DNA of 64,000 nt. It comes from CAWBRT01 sp963791145. Its GTDB lineage: Bacteria > Acidobacteriota > Terriglobia > Terriglobales > Acidobacteriaceae. Positions within the stretch are counted from its first letter, which is position 1. Each line of letters begins with the position of its first letter. The position numbers were made by a program, and so were the translations under genes. Below, in pieces: positions 1-9,204 of this stretch. Under the pieces are notes generated by a model that saw nothing but the letters and a program-made list of their open reading frames with translations, ran no database searches and was not told the DNA's origin. The stretch covers positions 186,001 through 250,000 of the forward strand of contig CAWBRT010000005.1 in NCBI GenBank assembly GCA_963791145.1, written 5' to 3'.

Positions 1-549
1 ACGAAATTGGTGCCGATGATCGGGTCGCCGCCGATGCCGATGGCGGTCGACTGCCCGATGCCGCGCAGCGTGAGCTGATGAACCGCCTCGTAGGTCAGCG
101 TCCCCGAGCGCGAGACGATGCCGACCTTGCCCGGAAGATGAATGCGCGCCGGCATGATTCCCACCTTGCACTTTCCCGGCGAGATGATGCCGGGGCAGTT
201 GGGGCCGATCAGGCGCGATTTCTTGCCTTCCATGTAGCGCCACACCTGCACCATGTCGCGCGTGGGCACGCCCTCGGTGATGCAGACGATCAGCGGTATC
301 TCGGCATCCACGGCTTCCAGGATGGCGTCGGCTGATGCCGGCGGCGGAACGAAGATGACCGTCGCGTTGGCCCCGGTCTTGGCCTTGGCCTCGGCCACGG
401 TGTTGAAAATGGGCCAGCCTTCATGAATCGCCCCACCCTTGCCCGGGGTCACGCCGCCGACGACCTTGGTTCCGTACTCGGCGGAAGTTTTGGCGTGGAA
501 TGTGCCTTCGCGGCCAGTTAATCCCTGCACGAGAAGTCTGGTGTTCTGA

Positions 550-566
<17 letters not shown>
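1..566 (-). CDS. sucD: Succinate-CoA ligase [ADP-forming] subunit alpha, 3' part beyond window
   Basis: Alpha subunit of succinyl-CoA synthetase (TCA cycle, cytosol), which carries the CoA-binding Rossmann domain and the phospho-histidine. About 188 N-terminal residues are present and the rest lies left of the window. The translation begins MSVLVDQNTRLLVQGLTG and contains the CoA-domain stretches GREGTFH, VVGGVTPGKGG and IVCITEGVP, then IGPNCPGIISPG. The ATG has a strong Shine-Dalgarno (AAGGAGG, about 5 nt upstream). The start overlaps the 3' end of sucC by 17 nt, so the two are translationally coupled in a sucCD operon. Identification is secure; only completeness is limited by the window edge. 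Confidence 0.97.
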
Positions 567-1746
<1,180 letters not shown>

Positions 1747-2030
1747 GGTCTCAAGAGGTTCGGGCCGTTCTCGCTCCGTCCGATCACGACGCTGGCGAGC
1801 CGGTCTCGCTTTCCAAAATTTTGCTTCCTGACGAGCCGCACCCGCCCACATTCAGGCACAGAGATTCGCCGCATCAGCAGTTGCTCAAACCGGAGGGGCG
1901 GGCCGGAACAGATGAATGCAGGCACCCAAGGACCCGACAACCAGCAGGAAACAACGCCTCTCGCCCCGTCGATTCGAGACGGGCTCCATTGTATTAGCCC
2001 GAGCGGGTCGGGAGCAAAGACATTTGAGAT

Positions 2031-3788
2031 TTAAGATTTTTGATTTTCGATTTCAGATTGAACTGCTGCGCGCGCGAAATCGCAGAGGCATAACTGCAGG
2101 CGTTCGCCGAAATCCTTGTGGCCGTCGCGCTCGATGGTGAATGCCAGGTCGAGCAGATCGCCGGGCGCGAAAGGAGCGGCTTCAAAGCGAGCTGCCATGC
2201 CCCAGCCGAGCGCTTCGATGGGGCGCATTGCACCATTACTCTGGCGTGCGAATTTCAGCTTCAGGTGCTTGCCCTTCAGCACCCTGGCCGGAGCCAGCGA
2301 GCGCGCTCCGCGAGCCACGAAGACAGGCTCGGGATTTCCCATTCCAAACGGCGCCATGCGGCCAAGCGCCTCCCAGAGCTTCAGGCTGATTTCTTCCAGA
2401 GGCAGTTCAAGGTCGTATTCCAGCACCGGCTGCAGCTCCTCCGGCCGGAGGCGCTGGCAGGCGTAGCGGTTCAACCGCTCGCGCAATTCCGGGACTCGCT
2501 CGGACGGCAGGGCGAAGCCAACCGCGCCGGCGTGGCCGCCAAAACGGGTGAACAGGTGCGAGCATTCCTCCAGTCCCTGCAGAAGGTGGAAGCCGCGAAT
2601 CGAGCGCCCGGAGCCGTATGCTTCCTCGCCATCGCGCGAGATCACGACTGCGGGACGAAAATAGCGGTCGACCAGCCGCGAGGCGCAGATGCCGATCACG
2701 CCGCGATGCCAGCCCTCGCCGTCTACCACCAGGCAGCGCGAGTCGGCGAATCCGGGAGCCTGCTCAAAATCCTTGGCGATCGCCTCCAGGATGCGCATCT
2801 CCTCCTGCTGCCGGTCGCCGTTGAGCTGGTCCAGCCGCTGGGCGATCTCTTTCGCCCGCGCCGGATCTTTCTCGGTGAACAGCTCCACCACCGCGCAAGC
2901 CACATCCATCCGGCCGGCGGCATTCATGCGAGGGGCGAGGCGGAAGGCGACCTCGGTGGCGGTGAGCGGCCGTCCGCGCGAGATGTTCGCGACCTCCAGC
3001 AGTGCGCGCAGCCCCGGATTCACCGGGTTGCGCAGCTCCCGCAGCCCAAAGCTGACGAAGATGCGGTTCTCGCCCACCAGCGGCACGGCGTCGGCTACGG
3101 TGGCAATGGCAACTACCTTCAGGAAAGAAGGGATCAGCCGCGCCAGGTCCTTGCGCTCCAGCAGCGCCTGCGCCAATTTGAAGGCCACTCCCGCTCCACA
3201 CAGATGCTTACAGGGATATTTGCAATCCGCGCGGTTGGGATTGAGCACGGCCAGGGCCCGCGGCACGCCCTGTTCCTGAGGCAGATGGTGATCGGTGACG
3301 ATCAGGTCCAGGTTCAGCCCGCGGGCGGTTTCGGCGGCGGCAAAGGCGCGGATGCCGGTATCGACGCTGATGATCAGGCGAACGCCTTCCGTGGCGGCGC
3401 GCTCGATCACCTCGTCCCGCATGCCATAGCCCTCGAGCAGGCGGTGAGGGACATGGAAGTCGCACTGGCCGCCGCAAAGCTCTATGGCCGTCTTGAGGAT
3501 CACCGTGGCCATCGTGCCATCCACGTCGTAATCGCCATAGATGAGAATGCGCTCGCTCCGTTCGATCGCCTGCCCGATCCGGATCACCGCCGCCTGCAAG
3601 TCCAGCATGAGATAAGGCGAATGCAGGCCGTCGAGCGACGGGTTGAGGAATCGCGCTGCCTCTTCCGGCATTTGCATGCCGCGGCGCGCCAGCAGCATGG
3701 CTATGGGCGGAGGCAGTTGCAAGGCGGCTGCGAGTTCGCGCGCCGCGGCTTCAAGCTCCAGATTCGGCGTTGGCCGGAGAATCGGCAC
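2031..3788 (-). CDS. recJ: Single-stranded-DNA-specific exonuclease RecJ
   Basis: 5'-3' ssDNA exonuclease for recombination and mismatch repair, of the DHH phosphoesterase superfamily. The 585 residues carry the ordered DHH motifs: YGDYDVDG (84-91), SVDTG (141-145) and TDHH (165-168). A DHHA1-type GRSIRGFHL and FGGHAGAVGFAL region and a C-terminal OB-like domain follow. Length is typical. The last eight or so codons (SEIENQKS) are encoded by an AT-rich repeat word (GATTTCAGATT type) that recurs elsewhere in intergenic DNA, so the natural C-terminus may have been extended by repeat sequence. It is monocistronic as far as can be seen. Confidence 0.97.
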   Translation of the reverse strand: MPILRPTPNLELEAAARELAAALQLPPPIAMLLARRGMQMPEEAARFLNPSLDGLHSPYLMLDLQAAVIRIGQAIERSERILIYGDYDVDGTMATVILKTAIELCGGQCDFHVPHRLLEGYGMRDEVIERAATEGVRLIISVDTGIRAFAAAETARGLNLDLIVTDHHLPQEQGVPRALAVLNPNRADCKYPCKHLCGAGVAFKLAQALLERKDLARLIPSFLKVVAIATVADAVPLVGENRIFVSFGLRELRNPVNPGLRALLEVANISRGRPLTATEVAFRLAPRMNAAGRMDVACAVVELFTEKDPARAKEIAQRLDQLNGDRQQEEMRILEAIAKDFEQAPGFADSRCLVVDGEGWHRGVIGICASRLVDRYFRPAVVISRDGEEAYGSGRSIRGFHLLQGLEECSHLFTRFGGHAGAVGFALPSERVPELRERLNRYACQRLRPEELQPVLEYDLELPLEEISLKLWEALGRMAPFGMGNPEPVFVARGARSLAPARVLKGKHLKLKFARQSNGAMRPIEALGWGMAARFEAAPFAPGDLLDLAFTIERDGHKDFGERLQLCLCDFARAAVQSEIENQKS

Positions 3789-3883
3789 CGGCAGGCGTGA
3801 CTACGGGGTCTCCAGCGCGGCATGCGCCGTTGCTGGGGTGCGCGGAACGGGAAGGGAAGTGGCTCGAGGGATCCAGCGCAAGG

Positions 3884-4375
3884 TCAGCGCTCGTCGTCCG
3901 AATCGGACTCGTCAATGGTGATGCCGCCGAAATCCTCCGCGATATCCAGCAGGCGCTGGTAGCGCTCGTACCATTCGCAGGAGATCTCGAAGACGAACAT
4001 CACGCCCTGATAGGGGAAGCCGAGTTGAATGTAGCCGATCTTGCCGAGGTAGGTGCGCAGCCAGCGCGCTTCGTCCAGGTCCTCGTTGTTCGCGTAGTTG
4101 GCGTTCTCCAGGCGGCGCAGCAGGTAGTCGATCTCGGCCCGCTCCAGCACCACGTCGTTCATGGTAAGAAAGGGCGCGCCGGAGGCCTTGGCCAGCTCGA
4201 CGAAGTCCTTCCAGCCTTCGGGATTATCGTCGCTGTCCCAAACCACGCTGTTCAGCTCGTCGGGAACATAGCCTTTGAAGCGGCGCATGCCGTGGCCTTC
4301 GGTGAAGGCCGTCATGTCGTCTTTCAGCGCGCTAAGGTCATCCAGCATAGGGTTCTTGGTCGGCAGCAACATCAT
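3884..4375 (-). CDS. Conserved hypothetical protein, acidic C-terminus
   Basis: A 163-residue soluble protein rich in Asp, Glu, Trp and Tyr, ending in the acidic tail DESDSDDER. I recognise no named domain, signal peptide or membrane segment. The coding call rests on the long open frame, its codon usage and its compact placement between recJ and the DUF507 genes. The start is unresolved: ATG codons occur at 4375, 4372 and 4348, none with a clear Shine-Dalgarno. It probably belongs to a lineage-restricted family. Function unknown. Confidence 0.75.
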   Translation of the reverse strand: MMLLPTKNPMLDDLSALKDDMTAFTEGHGMRRFKGYVPDELNSVVWDSDDNPEGWKDFVELAKASGAPFLTMNDVVLERAEIDYLLRRLENANYANNEDLDEARWLRTYLGKIGYIQLGFPYQGVMFVFEISCEWYERYQRLLDIAEDFGGITIDESDSDDER

Positions 4376-4461
4376 ACTACCGCACCCCGGCCCGTCAACA
4401 ACGGCTGCCTGACACTACTCTGTGCTAAGATATTTTTTTGACCTGCTCCCTTGGGATCGAC

Positions 4462-4740
4462 ATGCTCCTCTCCCGAGAATACGTAACTTATCTTGCCCGG
4501 CAGATTGCCAAGCGTCTCACCCAGGGCGAGTTCGTTGAAGCGAAATCCGTCGGCGCTCTCACCGAGAGCATCGACAAGGCCCTCTATGACGAGCTCGGCA
4601 TCGAGGATCGCATCAACGAGGAGGTCCGGGCCATTCTGGAAGCCTACTCCGACGAGATGCACCGCAGCGGCGCCAACTACCAGGAGATGTTCAAAAGGGT
4701 AAAAGGCGAGCTGGTGCGCAAGTACAAGGCGGTGCTATGA
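4462..4740 (+). CDS. DUF507 family protein (first of tandem pair)
   Basis: A 92-residue protein starting MLLSREYVTYLARQIAK, the N-terminal pattern of DUF507 (a small helical family of unknown function, frequent in Acidobacteriota and delta-type proteobacteria). I use the internal ATG rather than an upstream in-frame TTG because paralogues begin M-x-LS-R-x-x-V. Its TGA overlaps the ATG of the next DUF507 gene (ATGA), implying translational coupling. The pair presumably acts together. No catalytic motif is visible. Confidence 0.85.
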   Translation: MLLSREYVTYLARQIAKRLTQGEFVEAKSVGALTESIDKALYDELGIEDRINEEVRAILEAYSDEMHRSGANYQEMFKRVKGELVRKYKAVL

Positions 4741-5013
4741 GGCTCAGCCGCGACAAGGTCAGCCGCCTCACCAAAGGAGTCTTCGAATCGCTGAAGGAAT
4801 CCGACGCAGCTGGTCTTTGTGGAAGACCCGCAGACCGTCCGGCTGGAGATCCGCGCCACTCTCGAGCGCCTGCTGAACGAAGAGGAGAACCTCGACAAAG
4901 CCGCCCGGCAGAAGATCGAAAACCAGAAACGCACCATCCTGGAAGGCACGCCCGAGTGGGACATCCTCTACCGCAAGTACTACAACGAGGAAGTCCGCAA
5001 GCTGGGAATCTAA
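4737..5013 (+). pseudogene. DUF507 family protein (second of pair), frame broken by +1
   Basis: The first 24 codons read MRLSRDKVSRLTKGVFESLKESDA. A one-base insertion near 4808-4813 (GACGCAGCTGGTC, expected GCA CTG GTC) then moves the frame, and the conserved remainder resumes as LVFVEDPQTVRLEI through EGTPEWDILYRKYY to the terminal RKLGI. Restoring one base gives a full-length DUF507 of about 91 residues with no other defect. That makes a consensus error as likely as a true pseudogene. Start codon overlaps the stop of the preceding paralogue. Confidence 0.8.
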
Positions 5014-5017
5014 ACGC

Positions 5018-5281
5018 CAGTTTCAAGTTTCCAGTTTCGAGTTTCCAATTTCGCGTATCGATGCGTAAATACTTGTCGGTCCCGGTGAACTGGGCGGGGC
5101 AGCGCGCTTCGTTTCCAGCTCTGAATTCAGGCTTCCGCTTGCTCTTAGCTCGCCCGAAGCAATCCCCCGTAAAGCGGCTCAACTATAATGCACCACAGAT
5201 CCCTCGCTTCGCTCGGGATTTTGCCTGCGGGCTCCCGCTGCGCTCACGCCCGCAAACGGCTCAACTTGAAACTCGAAACTG
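5018..5281. repeat. Facing arms of degenerate repeat CAGTTTC(A/G)AGTTTC
   Basis: A left arm at 5018-5054 consists of variants of AGTTTC(A/C/G)AGTTTCC. Its reverse complement (CAACTTGAAACTCGAAACTG) lies at 5262-5281, just before queG. The spacer holds a REP-like hairpin (CCCTCGCTTCGCTCGGG near 5202-5218) and a second palindrome (GCGGGCTCCCGCTGCGCTCACGCCCGC). The architecture matches the facing-arm elements at 6.5, 9.0 and 61.8 kb, although the repeated word differs. Confidence 0.7.
5184..5189 (+). promoter_or_regulatory. Possible -10 box (TATAAT) upstream of queG
   Basis: A perfect TATAAT hexamer lies about 100 bp before the queG start, within the spacer of the facing-arm repeat. No good -35 hexamer sits 17 bp upstream, so this is only a candidate promoter element. 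Confidence 0.25.
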
Positions 5282-5287
5282 CTTTGT

Positions 5288-6427
5288 ATGGCCGACTGGC
5301 ATTCACTCAAGCAGCGCATTGGCGACCTTTCCCGCGAAGTCGGCTTCGACCTCTGCGGTATCGCCCCGGCTGCCGGTCTGGCTGAGCTTGAATATTTTCC
5401 GCGATGGCTCGCCGAAGGCCGTCATGGGGAGATGAATTACCTGGCGGCCCGCACCCCCGATCAGCAGCTCAAGCGCGGCAGTCTGGCCCACGTGGCTCCC
5501 TGGGCGCGTTCGGTGATCGTCTGCGCCATCAACTACAACAGCCCGCAGCCTTACTCAACCGAGTGCATGGACCCAACGCGCGGCTGGATTGCCCGCTACG
5601 CCTGGAGCGAGCGCGATTATCACGAGACTGTCCTGCGGCGGCTGCGCGAGCTGGAGGGGCGTCTGCCGGCGCTGGCCGCCGAACTCTTGCCTGGCCACAG
5701 CGAGCCGCTACAAACGTGGTGTTACGTGGATACCGGCCCGGTAATCGAGCGGGTCTTTGCCCGCCATGCCGGAGTAGGATGGCTGGGCAAGAACACTTGC
5801 ATCATCAACCAGGAAATCGGCTCCTGGCTTTTTCTGGGCCTGCTGCTCACTTCCTTGCCGCTGCCGCCCGACCTGCCGGCTCCGGACCGCTGCGGAAGTT
5901 GCACCCGCTGCCTGGACGCCTGTCCGACCGCCGCGCTTACCTCTGCTTACCAGATGGACGCCTCGCGCTGTATCTCCTACCTTACGATCGAGAAACGCGG
6001 AGACATTCCCGTTGATCTGCGCCAGGGCATGGGGCGGAACATCTTTGGCTGCGATATCTGCCAGGACGTCTGCCCGTGGAACCGGGAGGCTCCGGCCGCC
6101 ACCGCGCCCGAGTTCGGCCACGAACCTCAACCGGCGAGATTGCCGGAGATCCCGCTGGTAAATCCCGAACTCCGCCGTCTGGCACGAATGAGCCGCGAGG
6201 AGTTTCGGGCGGCGTTCCGCCATTCGCCGGTGAAGCGGGCCAAGTACCAGGGCCTGATGCGGAATGTCATCATCGCCATGGGCAACAGCGGCGATGCCTC
6301 GATGGTCCCGGACCTCGAGGCCCTGGCCGGCGGCCCGGACCCGCTGCTGCGCCGGCACGCGCGTTGGTCTTTAGCGAAGTTGCGGGAAAAGAGAACCAAG
6401 AGAGAGATTGCGGAAAAAGGCCGTTAG
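5288..6427 (+). CDS. queG: Epoxyqueuosine reductase QueG
   Basis: Cobalamin- and [4Fe-4S]-dependent reductase that converts epoxyqueuosine at tRNA position 34 to queuosine, the last step of queuosine synthesis. The 379 residues show the conserved YVDTGP (146-151) with the family's catalytic Asp at 148 and GWLGKNTCIIN (164-174). A bacterial ferredoxin pair follows: CGSCTRCLDACP (202-213) and CDICQDVCPWN (255-265). A C-terminal HEAT-like tail (about 300-370) is present, as in long QueG forms. ATG start matches family N-termini. No other que gene is in the window. Confidence 0.95.
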   Translation: MADWHSLKQRIGDLSREVGFDLCGIAPAAGLAELEYFPRWLAEGRHGEMNYLAARTPDQQLKRGSLAHVAPWARSVIVCAINYNSPQPYSTECMDPTRGWIARYAWSERDYHETVLRRLRELEGRLPALAAELLPGHSEPLQTWCYVDTGPVIERVFARHAGVGWLGKNTCIINQEIGSWLFLGLLLTSLPLPPDLPAPDRCGSCTRCLDACPTAALTSAYQMDASRCISYLTIEKRGDIPVDLRQGMGRNIFGCDICQDVCPWNREAPAATAPEFGHEPQPARLPEIPLVNPELRRLARMSREEFRAAFRHSPVKRAKYQGLMRNVIIAMGNSGDASMVPDLEALAGGPDPLLRRHARWSLAKLREKRTKREIAEKGR

Positions 6428-6448
6428 CGTTAGCGTTCAGGGAACCAG

Positions 6449-6622
6449 GATTTAAGATTTAGGGATTAGGATTTAGGGATTAGGGAGTAGAAGGGAAGAG
6501 GGAAGCGGTGTCTTCGGTATTGGGCGCACGTCTGCGATTGGTTTCTTGCGACGCAAACAAAAGGTTCCATGCCGCAAACCATCTTGCCGCCTGATCCCTA
6601 GCCCCTAATCCCTGATCCCTGA
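6449..6622. repeat. Facing arms of degenerate ATTAGGG-type repeat
   Basis: The left arm (6449-6490) repeats GGATTTAGGGATTAGG-like words. The right arm (6592-6622) is the inverted form (CCCTAGCCCCTAATCCCTGATCCC would be its reading; only shorter blocks are identical). The 100-bp spacer is not repeated elsewhere in the window. Sits between queG and the PilZ gene. Same architecture and same word family as the element at 8995-9118. Confidence 0.7.
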
Positions 6623-6643
6623 AGCCTGTACGGAAGGACCTCC

Positions 6644-6994
6644 ATGCCGAAGACAAACACCACCACTGGAGCCGAGCGCCGGCGCTGGAAACGCGTGCCT
6701 CTGGATGTGCGGGTAAAGTTGCTGCTGGCGGAGGCAGACGGCGTCAAAGTCATTCATGGCCGCTCCACGGTGATCTCGGAAGGCGGTATGGGAGTCACGT
6801 TGACGCGTGAACTGCCGAAGGGCACCCTCGCCACGCTGGTTTTCACCATTCCCGGCGAGAAAGAGGAGCGCAGCATGCGCTCACGGCTTACCTTCCGCTC
6901 AGGGTTTGGCTGCGGCTTCGAGTTTGCCGAAATCACGGCGGACCAGCGGCGCGAGCTGCGCGCCTTCTGCGCCCAGGCGGGTAAGCAAGACTGA
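6644..6994 (+). CDS. PilZ domain-containing protein
   Basis: A 116-residue single-domain PilZ protein, a likely cyclic-di-GMP receptor. The N-terminal RRRWKRVPLD gives the RxxxR binding motif (residues 12-16). VISEGGMGV (47-55) corresponds to the (D/N)xSxxG motif with Glu replacing the middle small residues, so binding is plausible but not certain. ATG preceded by AAGGACC. No partner domain, so an adaptor role is expected. The window also encodes a GGDEF cyclase near 42 kb. Confidence 0.85.
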   Translation: MPKTNTTTGAERRRWKRVPLDVRVKLLLAEADGVKVIHGRSTVISEGGMGVTLTRELPKGTLATLVFTIPGEKEERSMRSRLTFRSGFGCGFEFAEITADQRRELRAFCAQAGKQD

Positions 6995-7104
6995 GTTGCC
7001 ACAGGGCAAGGCAAGGATGGCGTCGCCGGGAGCCTGACTATCCCACACGACAGGCATGTGGCGCGTAGAGGCCCAGTTGACATTATCCAGGCGGCGGGAC
7101 TAAG

Positions 7105-7220
7105 AGGCTGCGGAAAAACAGATTCCGGATCGGATAGGCTACAAGATCTTGATAGTGGATTTTGTACTACCCACATCCATAACGCCTCGCTTGTTGCTTC
7201 GGCGCGTTTTTCCGCAGCCT
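7105..7220. mobile_element. MITE-like 116-bp palindromic element, copy 1
   Basis: Begins AGGCTGCGGAAAAAC and ends with its exact inverse GTTTTTCCGCAGCCT (15-bp terminal inverted repeats). The interior is conserved with the copies at 18632 and 36525, for example CTACAAGATCTTG and GCCTCGCTTGTTGCTTCGGC. It contains no coding frame longer than a shadow. Flanks differ from the other copies, which supports an inserted, non-autonomous element. The rest of the 6995-7326 gap contains nothing I recognise. Confidence 0.85.
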
Positions 7221-7326
7221 GGCTAAACCGTGTACTGGAAAGCCCTCCCCGCGGAATCCCAACGCGCATTGGCGTCGTAGGGGCAAGGAGGGCTGATAGG
7301 AAAAAGGCGCGCTGGCCGCCCCGGAA

Positions 7327-7530
7327 CTAACCGCGGCTTACGTTCTGTGCCTGCAGGCCTTTGGGACCCTTTACACACTCGAACTCGACCGTCTCTCCCT
7401 CGTTCAGCGTGCGATAACCAGTCTCTTGAATGACCGAATAGTGGACAAACACGTCTTCGCCGGTATTACGCTGAATGAATCCATACCCCTTAGCGCCGTT
7501 AAACCACTTCACTGTTCCCTTCTCTCTCAC
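7327..7530 (-). CDS. Cold-shock protein, CspA family
   Basis: A 67-residue single cold-shock (OB-fold) domain that binds ssRNA/ssDNA as an RNA chaperone. It has RNP1 GYGFI (family K-G-(Y/F)-GFI) and RNP2 VFVHYS. I chose the GTG at 7530, giving MREKGTVKWFNGAKG, because AAAGGAG lies 8 nt upstream and this is the canonical family N-terminus. The longer frame from 7548 would put the Shine-Dalgarno inside the gene. Monocistronic, with a 480-bp upstream non-coding region that could hold a long cold-regulated leader, though I cannot identify one. Confidence 0.93.
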   Translation of the reverse strand: MREKGTVKWFNGAKGYGFIQRNTGEDVFVHYSVIQETGYRTLNEGETVEFECVKGPKGLQAQNVSRG

Positions 7531-8014
7531 GAAACCAACTCCTTTCACCAGTTACAAAAAATACGTCGTATTGCGCCGCGGCCTGGGCCGTGCACCGACG
7601 GTTAAGTTGGCGCTTCTGCGAGCGCTTTCAATCACAAAAAGAAATGGGCTCCCGAGTTCCCCGCCCAACCGATTCCTCACCCCCGGGCAATCGCAACAGC
7701 GGCCTTGCTCGGGGACCCGGCTGGCGATGAACTCCGGAGCCCACACCTTCTGTTTGAGTCACTTCCCTGAAACATCTACCTACTTCCTGCGAGAAAAAAC
7801 TTGCCCAATAGCAAGCAAGGCATGATTGCAGGAACTCTGCCTTAAGGCAAACCTTTTCTTGCAGTTTTTACACTGTCGGGCCGACTCGGGTTTCAATTCG
7901 GGAGATTTTTAATCAAAAATGGCTATAGGAGCCGGTCTTCTAGGGTCTTTTATGGTCTTTCCAGAGCGATAAGCGGGGTTCCGGGTCCAGCTACTCTGCT
8001 AGCATACTGTACCA
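7531..8014. other. Non-coding region upstream of csp and YihY genes
   Basis: This 484-bp stretch contains no convincing gene. It holds a loose REP-like palindrome (CCCCGGGCAA at 7681-7690 facing TTGCTCGGGG at 7705-7714) and a perfect 12-bp palindrome TGCCTTAAGGCA at 7838-7849. The 12-mer could be an operator for either divergent gene, but it has no second copy here. Confidence 0.5.
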
Positions 8015-8998
8015 GTGCAGCCCACAATTCAATTGCATTCTATAGTGTCTAAACCAGATACTGCTGCTGAGCCGAATGACGCTGCGGTCGAGCAGGTTTC
8101 TGTCTCCGCTCTCCCGCAAGGGGCCGAAACGGGTTCGGCAGAGGCCGTACTGCCGGCCACGCCGCCGCGCCGCTTCGCCATGTTCCGGGCGCTGAAGACC
8201 CAGGCGGCGCCGACGCTGAAGTACCTGTCGACCACCGAGGTGCATACCTACGCTTTTTCCGTCGCGGCCAATGCCATCCTCTCGTTCTTCCCGGCGATGG
8301 TGCTCTTTCTCACCATCAGCAGCCGGGTCCTGCGCAACGCGGCCCTGTATGACGTGGTCGTAAAGCTGGCCAAGGAGTACCTGCCCAGCAACCAGGATTT
8401 CATCGTCGGCAGCATGCAGCGGTTGGCGTCGCGCCATCATGTCCAGGTTATTTCGCTCGTCATGCTGCTGATCAGCTCCACCGGTGTCTTCCTGCCCCTG
8501 GAGGTGGCGCTGAACAAGGTGTGGGGAATCGAGCGCAACCGCTCCTACCTGCGCAATCAACTGGTGTCGCTGGGATTGGCCTTCGGGTGCGGCGCCTGCT
8601 TCATGATCTCGGCTGCCGCCAAGGCCAAAAGCGAACAATTGCTCGCCTATCTTGCCGGCGGTCATCCGGTGGTGATGACGATACTCAGCTTCGCTCTCGA
8701 CTGGCCTATCCTGAAGCTCGTCGGGCTGGCGGCCATGATTTCCATGTTCTTCCTGATCTACTGGGTTCTGCCCAATGGAAAGGTTCCGGCGCGTTCGGTC
8801 TTTCCCGCTGCGCTGGTGACCGGCATTCTGTTTGAGGCGACGAAGTACCTCTATACCGCGGTACTGCCGCTGCTGAACTTTCAGGATGTCTACGGGCCGT
8901 TCTACGTATCTGTAACCCTTATCTTCTGGGCCTTTTGGGTGGGATTGCTCTTGCTCGGCGGCGCTCATCTCTCGGCCGCCGGACAGGTCAGAGAATAG
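8015..8998 (+). CDS. YihY/BrkB family inner-membrane protein
   Basis: Polytopic membrane protein of the YihY/BrkB (former 'ribonuclease BN') family, function unsettled. After a hydrophilic N-terminal tail of about 55 residues, 5-6 hydrophobic segments follow (for example FSVAANAILSFFPAMVLFL, VISLVMLLISSTGVFLPL and LIFWAFWVGLLLLGG). The family signature includes the A-x-SFFPA region and NVYGPFY-like DVYGPFYVSV near the C-terminus. The start is uncertain: GTG at 8015 gives 327 residues, while an ATG at 8180 would give a shorter, more typical N-terminus. Neither has a clear Shine-Dalgarno. Confidence 0.88.
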   Translation: MQPTIQLHSIVSKPDTAAEPNDAAVEQVSVSALPQGAETGSAEAVLPATPPRRFAMFRALKTQAAPTLKYLSTTEVHTYAFSVAANAILSFFPAMVLFLTISSRVLRNAALYDVVVKLAKEYLPSNQDFIVGSMQRLASRHHVQVISLVMLLISSTGVFLPLEVALNKVWGIERNRSYLRNQLVSLGLAFGCGACFMISAAAKAKSEQLLAYLAGGHPVVMTILSFALDWPILKLVGLAAMISMFFLIYWVLPNGKVPARSVFPAALVTGILFEATKYLYTAVLPLLNFQDVYGPFYVSVTLIFWAFWVGLLLLGGAHLSAAGQVRE

Positions 8999-9118
8999 GG
9001 ATTAGGGAATAGGGGTTAGGAATCAGGGTTAGGCGTTTGGGATTCCATGGTAGGCCAGGAGCAAGATCGGGAAATCCGCTAATCCCTGATTCCTATCCCT
9101 AATCCCTAACCCCTAAAT
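8995..9118. repeat. Facing arms of degenerate GGGATTAGGG-type repeat
   Basis: Left arm 8995-9039 reads as GGGATTAGGGAATAGGGG-like words. The inverted right arm lies at 9079-9118 (CTAATCCCTGATTCC, CCTAATCCCTAACCCC). The roughly 40-bp spacer is unrelated. It lies immediately after the YihY stop codon, so the transcript could fold a long hairpin with terminator-like or mRNA-protecting effect. Confidence 0.75.
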
Positions 9119-9140
9119 TTGTTGCTTCACCGCGGCTGTT

Positions 9141-9188
9141 TTCGCTACAGTTCAGCACCAGCACTTCGCTGCAGTTCAGCGCCGGCAC
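9141..9188 (+). repeat. Two tandem 24-bp repeats in leader of DUF3100 gene
   Basis: Copies TTCGCTACAGTTCAGCACCA... and TTCGCTGCAGTTCAGCGCCG... (24 bp each, 21/24 identical by eye) sit head to tail, directly followed by AAGGAG and the ATG at 9205. Position and spacing (about two helical turns) suit a regulator-binding or leader-RNA element. Confidence 0.6.
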
Positions 9189-9204
9189 AAGGAGAAAGAC
9201 CATT

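Noticed and set aside
4411..4440. Promoter CTGACA...TAAGAT before the DUF507 pair
   Set aside because: Spacing and hexamers are plausible, but the leader is short and both hexamers are weak; nothing independent supports it.
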